Assembly: GCF_018304825.1 (NCBI RefSeq)
Contig: NZ_CP072648.1
Coordinates: forward strand, 2,029,501-2,093,500
Length of the DNA stretch: 64,000 nucleotides
Direction: 5' to 3'
DNA from: Chloracidobacterium validum
GTDB taxonomy: Bacteria; Acidobacteriota; Blastocatellia; Chloracidobacteriales; Chloracidobacteriaceae
Shown: positions 24,910 through 33,719 of the stretch, one piece after another
Layout: each line of letters starts with the position of its first letter
How positions within the stretch are numbered: position 1 is the first letter of the stretch
Notes under the pieces: model-generated
The model's input: the letters and a program-made list of their open reading frames with translations, nothing else
Databases searched by the model: none
What the model was told of the DNA's origin: nothing
Translations under genes and position numbers: made by a program

Positions 24910-27339
24910 CTAATCGCGCCCCTGGGTAGCCGGCGGCCGCGGCTCACGCGCCGGTAGCCGCTCGGGCCGCGCCGGCGGCGGTGGCTCTGGCAACGGCAGC
25001 TTTACGTCAGGCTCAGTGATCAGTCCCGGGGCGTCCATTTCGTCCACGGTCGCCTGTGTGCAATCCTTCTGGGGCGCTGTCCCGGCAAGAAACCACTCCT
25101 CGATCGTTTCACCTTGACAAGCTGGTGACGGCAGCAATCCGGTCTGTAAATCCACAGTGACCTTCTCCACGCCCTCGGCCTCTGGAAACGCCTCGCCGGC
25201 CAAATCTGGACGAAACTTGAGCGCGGCCCGCAAGAAATTTATGAAAATCGGCAACGCCGAACTGCCACCAGTGATACCAAGCTGACGGTTATCATCGTAG
25301 CCGACATACACGACGCAAACCAGATGCGGCGTGAACCCAGCAAACCACCCATCGCGGCTGGTGCCGGTTTTGCCGGCCAGTGCCTTGGTTAAACCCTTGG
25401 CTTTGGTTGCCGTGCCGCGCTCAATCGGGCCGCGCAGGAGATGGGTCATGACGGCCGCGACGGCGGGCGACGTCACGCGCGTCGCGTGCGGCTCGACGTT
25501 TTCTACAAGGTTACCTTTCCCGTCGCTGATCAGCGTGAGCGCGCGCGGCTCGACCCGCATACCACGATTGGGAAACGCCGTGTAGGCGCGGGCGACTTCG
25601 AGCGGCGTCGCTTCTTTCGTGCCCAGTGCCAAGCTTGGGTACGCCTCCGGGCGCGGGAGTCCAAATCGCTCGGCCGTGCGCGCGACGCGATCATAGCCCA
25701 CAGCTTCGGCCACACTGACGGTGACGACATTGAGTGATTTGGTAAGAGCCGTGCGCACGGTTACGCTACGGTTGCTGTAGGCCTGGCCAAAGTTATCCGG
25801 GCTATAGGTTTGATTGTTCCCGTAGGTGAATGTCCGTTTTTCATCCTTGAATAACGACGATGGGGTGACGACTTCTTCTTCGATTGCTGCCGTGTAAACG
25901 AATGGCTTGAAGACCGATCCAGGCTGCCGCCGAGCCTCAGTGACCCGGTTGAGCTGCGACTGCGAGTAATCCCGCCCCCCGACCATCGCCAGGATGTCAC
26001 CCGTCCGGGCGTCGAGGGCGACCAGCGCCGCATCCAGTCCCGGTGCTGGCTTCTTGACGAGGTTGGCAACGCCATCTTGAACGGCTTCGACCGCCGCTTG
26101 CTGAAGGTTGATGTCCAGCGTGGTGTAGATGCGGGCAGCAGGATCGGACAGAACGTTATCCAGCTTGCGCTCGGCCAGAACCGTCTGGAGATAATCCAAA
26201 TAATACGGCGCATCCGCATTGCTGGCGGCGCGCCGTGGGGCAACGCCGAGCGGCGCGGCTTTGGCTTTTTCATACTCGGCTTGACTGATGAACCCGACTT
26301 CTAGCATGTCGCCAAGGACTTTGTTGCGCCGTTCGAGCATACGCTCCGGGTGCTTGAAGGGTGAGTAATAGCCGGGCCCACGAATCACGCCTGCCAGGAA
26401 AGCCGCTTCGGGCAGCGTCAGGTTGACAAGGTCTTTGCCAAAATAAAACCGCGCCGCTTCACCGACGCCGTTGATGGAATAGCTCCCGTCTTGCCCAAGA
26501 TAAATCTCGTTGCAGTACATCTGAAAGATTTGCTGCTTGGTCAGGCGGGTCTCCAAAATGATGGCAATGTAGGCTTCCTTGAGCTTGCGGCTCAGCGTCC
26601 GCTCTGGCGTCAGAAAGAAGTTTTTGACGAGCTGCTGGGTAATGGTTGAGCCGCCTTGCAGTCCGCCGTCGCGTTCGAAAAAGTTGCGGTAAATGGCGCG
26701 GAACAGTCCGCGGAAATCAATCCCCGGATGGTCAAAAAAGCGGCGGTCTTCGACGGCTACGATGGCGTTGACGAGGTGTCTTGGCAAATCGTTGAACTCA
26801 ACAATCTTACGCTTCTCGCGTTCTTTGTTGAGGGAGGTCAGTAGGGGTGGTTCAAGCAGGCATTCCGTGAGTTCGCGCTGGGTGGAGAGATCGCTGATGA
26901 CGGCTGGGGTGTTGCCGTTGAAGCGAATCCGTACCTTGGAAAACGTCCCCCCAGACAATTGCGCATCGGCGCTGGGCGTGATGTCGAGACGATTACCATC
27001 GAGCGCATAGCGTCCGCGGTTGGTGTCGCTGCCTTGAGACTGCGCCACATAGCCAACCCGCGCAAGATAGTCCAGAATTTGGGTCTTGCCAAACGGCCCA
27101 CCCTTGACCACCCGAACCGGTGCCGCATAGATACCGCTCGCCCGCACGAAGGACTCACCCCGTAGCTTGTTGTCAATCATCGTAGAGAAGACAACATAGT
27201 AGTAAATGAGCAAAGCGATAACCGGCAGTAAGGCGAGCGCCAGAAAAAAGATGCGACGCGGCGTGATGAGCCGCTGCCACCAGCGCTTAGCGCGAAAAAC
27301 CCGCGGATCATTCTTGAAAGCAGGGTTGTGTCCAGTCAT
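24910..27339 (-). CDS. class A penicillin-binding protein
   Basis: 809-residue bifunctional peptidoglycan synthase. A membrane anchor spans about residues 29-52. Before the GT51 domain a segment around GPFGKTQILDYLARVGY resembles the UB2H-type region of PBP1b. GT51 motifs EDRRFFDHPGID (about 197) and GGSTITQQLVKN follow. The transpeptidase has SVFK (about 475), SLN (about 535) and KTGT (about 656). The C-terminus is a Pro/Arg-rich tail of about 45 residues. The UB2H-like part favours a PBP1b relative, though I do not assign mrcB. It is divergent from the SDR gene. Confidence 0.95.
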   Translation of the reverse strand: MTGHNPAFKNDPRVFRAKRWWQRLITPRRIFFLALALLPVIALLIYYYVVFSTMIDNKLRGESFVRASGIYAAPVRVVKGGPFGKTQILDYLARVGYVAQSQGSDTNRGRYALDGNRLDITPSADAQLSGGTFSKVRIRFNGNTPAVISDLSTQRELTECLLEPPLLTSLNKEREKRKIVEFNDLPRHLVNAIVAVEDRRFFDHPGIDFRGLFRAIYRNFFERDGGLQGGSTITQQLVKNFFLTPERTLSRKLKEAYIAIILETRLTKQQIFQMYCNEIYLGQDGSYSINGVGEAARFYFGKDLVNLTLPEAAFLAGVIRGPGYYSPFKHPERMLERRNKVLGDMLEVGFISQAEYEKAKAAPLGVAPRRAASNADAPYYLDYLQTVLAERKLDNVLSDPAARIYTTLDINLQQAAVEAVQDGVANLVKKPAPGLDAALVALDARTGDILAMVGGRDYSQSQLNRVTEARRQPGSVFKPFVYTAAIEEEVVTPSSLFKDEKRTFTYGNNQTYSPDNFGQAYSNRSVTVRTALTKSLNVVTVSVAEAVGYDRVARTAERFGLPRPEAYPSLALGTKEATPLEVARAYTAFPNRGMRVEPRALTLISDGKGNLVENVEPHATRVTSPAVAAVMTHLLRGPIERGTATKAKGLTKALAGKTGTSRDGWFAGFTPHLVCVVYVGYDDNRQLGITGGSSALPIFINFLRAALKFRPDLAGEAFPEAEGVEKVTVDLQTGLLPSPACQGETIEEWFLAGTAPQKDCTQATVDEMDAPGLITEPDVKLPLPEPPPPARPERLPAREPRPPATQGRD

Positions 27340-27420
27340 GAGGCAATAGTACTGTGATTTTGTCGCTCGCCAAGCGCCGCTTTGCCAAGCCTTCGTTTTT
27401 TGCTGTTAGGAGTTTCGTGC

Positions 27421-28137
27421 ATGGATTTTACTGGAAAAGTGGTTTTGATTACGGGGGGAGGGCGTGGCATTGGCCGCGCGGCCGCTCTGGGGTTTGCCCG
27501 TCATGGGGCCGATCTGTCGCTGGCAGCCCGCACGGCGGCTGACTTGGAGTCCGTTGCGACTGAGGTTCGCGCCCTGGGCCGCCGGGTGGTGGCGATTCCA
27601 ACCGATACGACGCGCCGCGAGCAGGTAACGGCCTGGGTTGCCACGACCGTTGCCGAACTCGGTCGGATTGATGTGGTCGTCAATGCGGCCGGTATCGGCA
27701 TTCTGAAGCCCTTCTCTGATCTGACGGAAGACGACCTAGATCGCATGCTGGCCGTCAATGTTCGGGGCGTTTTCTCGGTCACGCAGGTGGCGGCAGCGGA
27801 AATGGCAAAAACTGGCGGGGGCATCGTCGTCAACATCCCAGGCATTCTGGGGCGAGCGGCAATGATGCAGGCGGCCGGGTACTGCGCCTCGAAGTTTGCC
27901 GTCACCGGGATGACGCGCGCGATGGCGCTTGACCTCAAACGCAGCGGTATCCGCTTTACCTTGCTTCACCTTGGTGGTGTGGATTCCCCATTTTGGGATA
28001 ACATTGCCATGCGCGTCCAACGTGACAAGATGCTGTCAGTTGAAGATGCGGCAAACACCATTTTGTTTGCCGCGTCGCAGACCGGTAATGGCGTGTTGAA
28101 CGAACTCGTTCTCCAGCCGGAGAGTCACCAAATGTAA
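27421..28137 (+). CDS. short-chain dehydrogenase/reductase, catalytic Ser missing
   Basis: 238 residues from ATG 27421, with TAGGAG about nine bases upstream. The Rossmann motif TGGGRGIG (residues 11-18), NAAG (88-91) and the active-site Asn in AVNVRG (N113) are present, as are Tyr154 and Lys158 in YCASK. The residue 13 before Tyr, normally the catalytic Ser of ISS, is Gly141 in NIPG. It may therefore be slow, specialised or non-catalytic. It lies 45 bases upstream of the panC gene on the same strand, with a strong hairpin between. Substrate unknown. Confidence 0.9.
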   Translation: MDFTGKVVLITGGGRGIGRAAALGFARHGADLSLAARTAADLESVATEVRALGRRVVAIPTDTTRREQVTAWVATTVAELGRIDVVVNAAGIGILKPFSDLTEDDLDRMLAVNVRGVFSVTQVAAAEMAKTGGGIVVNIPGILGRAAMMQAAGYCASKFAVTGMTRAMALDLKRSGIRFTLLHLGGVDSPFWDNIAMRVQRDKMLSVEDAANTILFAASQTGNGVLNELVLQPESHQM

Positions 28138-28142
28138 TTCAC

Positions 28143-28171
28143 GCGGCAAGGGCAAGCATCGCCCTTGCCGC
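28143..28171 (+). other. hairpin between the SDR and panC genes
   Basis: Perfect 11-bp inverted repeat (gcggcaagggc / gcccttgccgc) with a 7-nt loop, filling the gap of 45 bases. No T-run follows. It could be an attenuator-like or processing structure just before the panC start. Confidence 0.55.
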
Positions 28172-28182
28172 CATTGAGTTGT

Positions 28183-29046
28183 ATGGAAATCGTGACTCGT
28201 ATTCCACGCATGCGAATGCTTGCCCCACGCCTCAAACGCGATGGAAAGAAGTTGGCGCTCATTCCCACCATGAGTGCCCTCCATGATGGACATGCCAGCC
28301 TCATCCGGCGCGCGCAGATCATCGCCGACGTGGTCGTGGTTTCGATTTTTTTCAACCCCATTCACTTTCAACAGGGAGATGAGTTTGAAGTTCCCACCCG
28401 CGACTTGGCGCGCGACGCCGAACTCGTCGCCAATAAAGGCGTGGACGTCCTGTTTGCGCCAAGCGTGGATGAGATCTACCCGGAAGACTTCCTGACCTAT
28501 GTGACGACAGACATCCTGGACTGTCGGCTGTGCGGGGCCAATCAGCCAAACTACTTTCGTGGCGTGACCACGATCATCAACAAGCTCATCAATATCGTCC
28601 AGCCGCACTTCACTCTGGTTGGGCAGAAAGATGCCCAGCAATCCATTATCATCCGGCGCATGGTTCGTGATTTATCCATGGATACGGAAGTGGTGATTTG
28701 TCCGACGGTGCGTGGTTCTGATGGACTGGTTATTTCCTCACGCAATGCGTCGCTCAATCCGGCGGAGCGCCGCGCCGCGCTGGTGCTTTACCGCGGACTT
28801 CAACGCGCGCAAGAATTGGTTGAGCGGGAGGGCGTGCGAGAGGCTGCCACGCTGACCGAGGCCGTCCGCCAAGTGCTAGAAACGGAACCTCTGGTGCGCC
28901 CAGAATATGTCGCCTTGGTGGACATGGAAAACCTCAATCCCTTGACGACACTGGCCGATGACTCAGAGTCACTCCTGGCGCTGGCGGCCCATGTCGGCCA
29001 GGTGCGGCTTACCGACAACATCGTTCTGAGCACAGGCACGACCTAG
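28183..29046 (+). CDS. panC: pantothenate synthetase-like protein, atypical active site
   Basis: 287 residues from ATG 28183, aligned along its length to pantoate-beta-alanine ligase, which joins pantoate and beta-alanine with ATP. Conserved parts include the second motif His (LHDGH), FRGVTTIINKL, VFAPSVDEIYP-like LFAPSVDEIYP and DGLVISSRN. Several core residues differ: PTMG is PTMS, NPxQF is NPIHF (the pantoate-contacting Gln is His), EKDxQQ is QKDAQQ, and the His before FRGV is Tyr. It is a real PanC homologue, but its activity needs caution. The SDR upstream may be co-transcribed. panB and panD are not in the window. Confidence 0.88.
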   Translation: MEIVTRIPRMRMLAPRLKRDGKKLALIPTMSALHDGHASLIRRAQIIADVVVVSIFFNPIHFQQGDEFEVPTRDLARDAELVANKGVDVLFAPSVDEIYPEDFLTYVTTDILDCRLCGANQPNYFRGVTTIINKLINIVQPHFTLVGQKDAQQSIIIRRMVRDLSMDTEVVICPTVRGSDGLVISSRNASLNPAERRAALVLYRGLQRAQELVEREGVREAATLTEAVRQVLETEPLVRPEYVALVDMENLNPLTTLADDSESLLALAAHVGQVRLTDNIVLSTGTT

Positions 29047-29256
29047 CATCTCAGCGCACTTGTTGCGTCGGTCTGGCTTGGACGAGAGACTAGGCTTTCT
29101 TGCCGGGGGCTTTTTCAAGGTGGTACTATCAACAAGGTTTCGTCTTGGTGACCTTGACCTGTGGACGGCAACCTGCTCTATCTAAGTGCGGCCGGGAGAT
29201 AAGGTCTCCAGAATCTGCCTCGGTAGTGTGACCTGGGCCAGTGTGAGTCAACCATC

Positions 29257-30840
29257 ATGTTCTGCCCAAAGTGCGGTACCGAAAATCGCCCAAACGCTCG
29301 CTTCTGTAAAGCCTGCGGACATTCCTTCGGTGGAACAAGAGCGGACGAGTCATCACCGCTGACTGAATCATCTCCGATTGAGCAGACATTCATCATGCGC
29401 TCAGTCGGACCAGATGACCCAGGGCGAACGAATATATCACTTCCCTCGCTTGGACTGTCTCCCCAAGCGGCTGAACCAGCGATGCCGCCTGCCCACGCTG
29501 CTGACAATGGCAACCAAGCAGATGGGGAAGGCTTCATTTTAGGTGAAATTTCATCGCCTAACCTCAAGTCTCCGCCACGTGTCGCAAGGGAGTCAGAGCC
29601 TGAACCTAGCTTGTTTCTGAGTGATAACGAGCCACAACCGCCGCCGACTATCATCCCACCGCTTCCGCCACCACCACCGGCCGTGTTGCCGCCTAATGGG
29701 CCTGTTGCGAATACCAGCGCTCAAGGGAGTTGGCCACCGCCGCCGCCGGTCACACCAACCCCACCCAGCGGTGTTCCGCTTCCACCAGAAGTTGCCTCAA
29801 CGCCATTTCGTCCGATTGAGCCGTTAACTGGTGCGCCGCGTCCCATGGGACGCAACCAAACGAGTGAGATACCAGTTGTGCCGCCCAAGCCACCGGCTGA
29901 CCTTTTTGCTCCGGCGGTACCATCGCCTGCACCGGCAAGGGGTTTGTCATCTCGCCTGGGGTTGATCATCGGACTTGCCGTTGCCGTGGTTGTGCTTGTG
30001 ATTGGGGCAGTTGCGGTTGTCACCTACTTCCAGTTCATTGCGCCACCTGCGCCAACCGCTTCAGAGCCACCGTCCCCCGAGACAACCCCACCTGACAGCA
30101 TAACGCAGCCCCCTGCTGAGAAACCGCTAAAGCCAGCCATTCCGGAAAACATGGTTGCCATCCCAGGCGGTGAATATGACATCGGGCGGGACGCCGGTGA
30201 TTTCCTTGACCCCTACGAAAAGCCGCGACACACGGTGACACTGCGTCCGTTTTTCATTGACAAAACAGAAGTCACTAACGTTGATTACCTGAAGTTCATA
30301 GAGGCGACCGGCCATCCGGCACCAACCTCGTGGAACAATGGGCGAATTGAACCCGGTAAGGAGCTGTTTCCGGTCACGGGTGTCACCCTCACCGACGCTG
30401 AAGCCTATGCCAAGTGGGCTGGCAAGCGGCTGCCAACCGAAGAAGAATGGGAAGCGGCTGCGCACGGACGGACGCCAACCGTTTTCCCCTGGGGGAATGC
30501 GTTTGATCCCAGTCGTGCCAATGTCAAAGCAAGCGGTTTTGGCGCGCCGGCTCGGGTCGGTTCGTATCCAGCCGGGGCCAGCCCCTTTGGTGTTCTCGAT
30601 ATGACTGGCAATGTCTGGGAATGGACGGCCTCAGAAGCCACGCTTTATCCCGGAAGCAAAGCGTCCCCGCCCAGTTGGGACAAGCCACTCGACCCGGGTG
30701 CTCGGCTACAAATTATTCGCGGCGGCGCATTTAGCGAAGAGACAAAAAAGTGTACCGTGACCTATCGCAACTGGGTTCCCTCTAACTTCAGCGCCCGTGA
30801 ACTTGGCTTTCGGTGCGTCCTGGATCAACCGTCTCAGTAG
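29257..30840 (+). CDS. zinc-ribbon membrane protein with FGE-sulfatase domain
   Basis: 527 residues. Residues 1-25 form a four-Cys zinc ribbon (MFCPKCGTE, FCKACGHSF). Residues 30-225 are a Pro-rich low-complexity linker. A membrane segment lies at about 233-255 (LGLIIGLAVAVVVLVIGAV). The rest, about 295-525, is a formylglycine-generating-enzyme-like fold (MVAIPGGEY, DKTEVTNVDY, RLPTEEEWEAAA, MTGNVWEWT, IIRGGAF, ELGFRC). The paired catalytic Cys of true FGE are not apparent, so it is more likely a binding or structural domain placed outside the membrane. It precedes a TPR protein by 69 bases. Confidence 0.9.
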   Translation: MFCPKCGTENRPNARFCKACGHSFGGTRADESSPLTESSPIEQTFIMRSVGPDDPGRTNISLPSLGLSPQAAEPAMPPAHAADNGNQADGEGFILGEISSPNLKSPPRVARESEPEPSLFLSDNEPQPPPTIIPPLPPPPPAVLPPNGPVANTSAQGSWPPPPPVTPTPPSGVPLPPEVASTPFRPIEPLTGAPRPMGRNQTSEIPVVPPKPPADLFAPAVPSPAPARGLSSRLGLIIGLAVAVVVLVIGAVAVVTYFQFIAPPAPTASEPPSPETTPPDSITQPPAEKPLKPAIPENMVAIPGGEYDIGRDAGDFLDPYEKPRHTVTLRPFFIDKTEVTNVDYLKFIEATGHPAPTSWNNGRIEPGKELFPVTGVTLTDAEAYAKWAGKRLPTEEEWEAAAHGRTPTVFPWGNAFDPSRANVKASGFGAPARVGSYPAGASPFGVLDMTGNVWEWTASEATLYPGSKASPPSWDKPLDPGARLQIIRGGAFSEETKKCTVTYRNWVPSNFSARELGFRCVLDQPSQ

Positions 30841-30870
30841 GGGTCATCCAGTTTAGCTTTTGAATATCAT

Positions 30871-30902
30871 CTGCTGAATACTACTTCTGCTGAATACTAC
30901 TT
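30871..30902. repeat. 16-bp tandem duplication before the TPR gene
   Basis: Two perfect adjacent copies of ctgctgaatactactt, at 30871-30886 and 30887-30902, ending seven bases before the ATG of the next gene and occupying the place where a ribosome binding site would be. Confidence 0.97.
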
Positions 30903-30909
30903 CCGTCGT

Positions 30910-32562
30910 ATGGTTACCATTCAGCTTACTGCCGCGTGTTTATCCATCAAGTGGCTTGGTCGGCTATTGGCAACGAGTGCATTGGGGCTGCTCCTGCCTT
31001 CCCAAAGCATAGCCTTCGCACAGATCGGACGCTCCGATACACCACCCCCTTCCTCATCGCCAGCAGCGTCCCCATCGTCTGGGACGGCGGCTGGCAAGCG
31101 GCTGCCACCGCGCCGCCCACCAACGGTCAAGACGCCAACGGGTGTGATGATGCCTTTGGGACGGTCCCCCGAATTTTACTTCGAGGAAGGTAGCGAACTT
31201 TTCAATAAAGAAGACTTTGTTTCCGCGCGCATGTTCTTCGAGCAGGGCGGAAAGGTGGCGCGTCCCAAGAGTGAGCTAGCAGATGCATTGAACCGGCGGT
31301 CTGAAGTGACCAGCCACATGGTGCTCGGGATACAGTTCGAGCAACAGGGAAGCTTCAGTGAAGCACTATCGGAATACGACAAGGTCTTGGCTTTAGAGCC
31401 ATCTAATTTCCTGGCTAAAAAGCATGCCGGGCGGGCGCTCAAAGCGCTTGGGACGACAGCGATGGCAAACCAAGACTGGGCAGCAGCGATTGCCGCCTTA
31501 GACCGCTCGCGCGAGCTTGCGCCTGATTCGGCGACCGATGACGCACTGGTCTCGGCTTTACTTGGGCTGGCTCAACAGCAAAGCGATCTGTCTCAAGCCC
31601 AGGAAATCTACCAGCGCATTCTATCCATTGCGCCAAGCAACAGTGAGGCACGCAATGGGCTGCGCCGTACTGAGGCGGTGACTCGGATACGCCGGGCAGA
31701 AACGGCGTTCCAAGCCGGACGCTATAACGAAGCGCGGAGTGAGTACGAAGCAGCACTCAGCTTAGATCCGAGTAATGCTGACGCAGTGGCCGGCAAAGCA
31801 AAGGCAGAAGCTTACCTGACCCGCCTGTCCGCCGATGCTGCCTACAATCAGCGCGACTTCCGCACTGCCTACGCTCACTATCAGAAATTCAAAACGTTTG
31901 CGCCTAACGATCCGCAGGTGACAGCCCGCCTGGATGAGTTGTCAGTACGCCTAGAGCCGGCATTGCCCTTACGCGGTAGCCTAACCTACAAGTTCAAAAC
32001 GGCGAGTCCATTTCGGATTCGCTTACAGCGCGATCAAGTAACAAGTGCGCTTCTCGACAGTGAGCAGCCGATCGAACCAGAAGTGAAACTTCAAGGCCGG
32101 CTTCCAGCGCAAGATGCTCTGTTCCGCCTTGGCAAGTCATCACCCAATGTCACGGTCCGTATCACCATGATGCCATCAGCAGCCAATGACTACACGGCTG
32201 AACTGGTTGCCACGCCCAAGAATCCACGCTCCGAAGACATCACGGTGGTTGCAGAATGGACACTCCCCACCAAGGGCCTGCTTCAGTGGACAAAACAGCT
32301 CCAACCGGGCCTTTATCGGGTTTACTGGCAGGGTCCTTATTTCGAAGTCTTCGATCCTGCGGGCGTGTGTATTGAATCGGGCGTCCAATCTCGGCTTCCC
32401 CGACAACCCTTGGTGGTCAAGGTCAAGCCGGTCAAGGGTGTGACCTTCCAAATCGCTGAACAACCCAAACCGGAAAACAACTTTACCTTCGCCCTTAACC
32501 TGGCCGTCACCACCCCAACCAACCTGTTACTTGATTTGAGCTGGGCGGTTGGGGGCAAGTAG
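30910..32562 (+). CDS. exported TPR-repeat protein
   Basis: 550 residues with a signal peptide (about 1-37, ending IAFAQ) and a Pro/Ser-rich linker to about residue 85. Several tetratricopeptide repeats follow at about 85-345, with patterns such as FSEALSEYDKVLALEPSN and YNEARSEYEAALSLDPSN. The C-terminal 180 residues are beta-rich and not recognised; they include strands around GLYRVYWQGPYFEVFDPAG. No Shine-Dalgarno is seen before the ATG because the duplicated repeat sits there. Gene order suggests it works with the FGE-domain membrane protein. Function unknown. Confidence 0.85.
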   Translation: MVTIQLTAACLSIKWLGRLLATSALGLLLPSQSIAFAQIGRSDTPPPSSSPAASPSSGTAAGKRLPPRRPPTVKTPTGVMMPLGRSPEFYFEEGSELFNKEDFVSARMFFEQGGKVARPKSELADALNRRSEVTSHMVLGIQFEQQGSFSEALSEYDKVLALEPSNFLAKKHAGRALKALGTTAMANQDWAAAIAALDRSRELAPDSATDDALVSALLGLAQQQSDLSQAQEIYQRILSIAPSNSEARNGLRRTEAVTRIRRAETAFQAGRYNEARSEYEAALSLDPSNADAVAGKAKAEAYLTRLSADAAYNQRDFRTAYAHYQKFKTFAPNDPQVTARLDELSVRLEPALPLRGSLTYKFKTASPFRIRLQRDQVTSALLDSEQPIEPEVKLQGRLPAQDALFRLGKSSPNVTVRITMMPSAANDYTAELVATPKNPRSEDITVVAEWTLPTKGLLQWTKQLQPGLYRVYWQGPYFEVFDPAGVCIESGVQSRLPRQPLVVKVKPVKGVTFQIAEQPKPENNFTFALNLAVTTPTNLLLDLSWAVGGK

Positions 32563-32610
32563 GGCGCAGCGGCGCTTGCATGAAGCAATACTGATTGAAA
32601 GAATAAAATG

Positions 32611-32675
32611 ACAGCCGTACCCGAAGTTGAAGGCAGACCCCGCACGGACACTCCCTAGAGCCTGGGTACGGCTGT
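32611..32675 (+). other. long-loop 12-bp inverted repeat after the TPR gene
   Basis: Perfect 12-bp arms (acagccgtaccc at 32611-32622, gggtacggctgt at 32664-32675) enclosing 41 nt, followed by tctcttg. It lies in the 275-bp gap between the TPR gene and the ABC permease. Could be a terminator with a large loop or a small structured RNA. The rest of the gap shows nothing definite. Confidence 0.6.
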
Positions 32676-32837
32676 TCTCTTGAACATGAGAGCAGCAACT
32701 TTCATACCAATGTTTGATCTCGGCTGAAACTCGTATCCAGCCCAGTTTTTTGCCCTGAGTTGACAATTCTTTTCAACCGGCCAGTGTCATTTTTTGTCAC
32801 CTTAGACTTTTTTTGACAGGAAAAGGTAACATTTTTC

Positions 32838-33719
32838 GTGTCTGACCCTCTACTCCTTCTCCTTTCACTTTTTGGCTCGACGCTCCGCCTTTCAACTCCT
32901 TTGATTCTTGCTGCCTTGGGTGGGCTGTATGCCGAGCGGAGTGGCGTCATCAACATGGCGCTGGAAGGCATCATGCTGGCCGGGGCGTTCACAGCAGCGA
33001 CGGTGACAGCTCTCGTTGGAAATCCCTGGCTGGGTTTGCTGGCGGGACTCGGAGCCGGGCTCATGGTGGCAGCGCTCCATGCGTTTTGCTGTATCACCTG
33101 CCGCGCGGATCAAGTAGTAACCGGAACGGCTATCAACATTTTGATGCTGGGGATTCCGCCGTTGGTTTCGGGAGCGCTGTTTGAGTCCACCGGTTCGACG
33201 CCGGCGCTGGCCAAAACCCAGACGCTCCCGACCCTGCCAATCGTTGCGGCGCTGGTTGCCGTTCCGGCGACGATGTTCATACTGTTCAAGACACCCTTTG
33301 GGTTACGTCTCCGGGCAGTCGGCGAAACGCCGGAGGCAGTGGCCACGGCTGGGATTAGCGTGAACTGGCTGCGCTGGCAAGGGGTCCTAATTTCAGGCCT
33401 GCTAGCCGGGCTTGGTGGCGTTTATCTCTCGATCGGGCAAAACTCACTCTACACACGCAACATGACAGCCGGACGCGGCTACATTGCCTTGGCAGCACTC
33501 ATCTTTGGCAATTGGCTTCCCTTCCGGGTGCTGGTGGCGTGCTTGCTCTTTGGTTTCATGGATGCGGTGCAGATTCGCCTCCAAGGGACGGCTTCCCTGC
33601 CCACGCAGTTCATCCAGGTCATTCCATATATTTTTACGATGGTGGTTTTAGCTGGCTTCATCGGCAAGGCTGTGCCGCCGCGGGCGCTGGGAACGCCCTA
33701 CATCAAAGGGCGCCGCTAG
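32838..33719 (+). CDS. ABC transporter permease, BmpA/nucleoside-type
   Basis: 293-residue integral membrane protein with about eight to nine hydrophobic segments. GTG start at 32838 with AGGAAAAGG upstream. The family hallmarks are the N-terminal ERSGVINMALEGIMLAGAF and the later TPFGLRLRAVGETPEAVATAGISV, seen in the second permease of nucleoside/simple-sugar uptake systems (NupQ/YufQ type). The partner permease, the ATPase and the lipoprotein that normally precede it are not next to it here. Its stop overlaps the stop of the convergent panE-like gene in a CTAG. Confidence 0.9.
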   Translation: MSDPLLLLLSLFGSTLRLSTPLILAALGGLYAERSGVINMALEGIMLAGAFTAATVTALVGNPWLGLLAGLGAGLMVAALHAFCCITCRADQVVTGTAINILMLGIPPLVSGALFESTGSTPALAKTQTLPTLPIVAALVAVPATMFILFKTPFGLRLRAVGETPEAVATAGISVNWLRWQGVLISGLLAGLGGVYLSIGQNSLYTRNMTAGRGYIALAALIFGNWLPFRVLVACLLFGFMDAVQIRLQGTASLPTQFIQVIPYIFTMVVLAGFIGKAVPPRALGTPYIKGRR

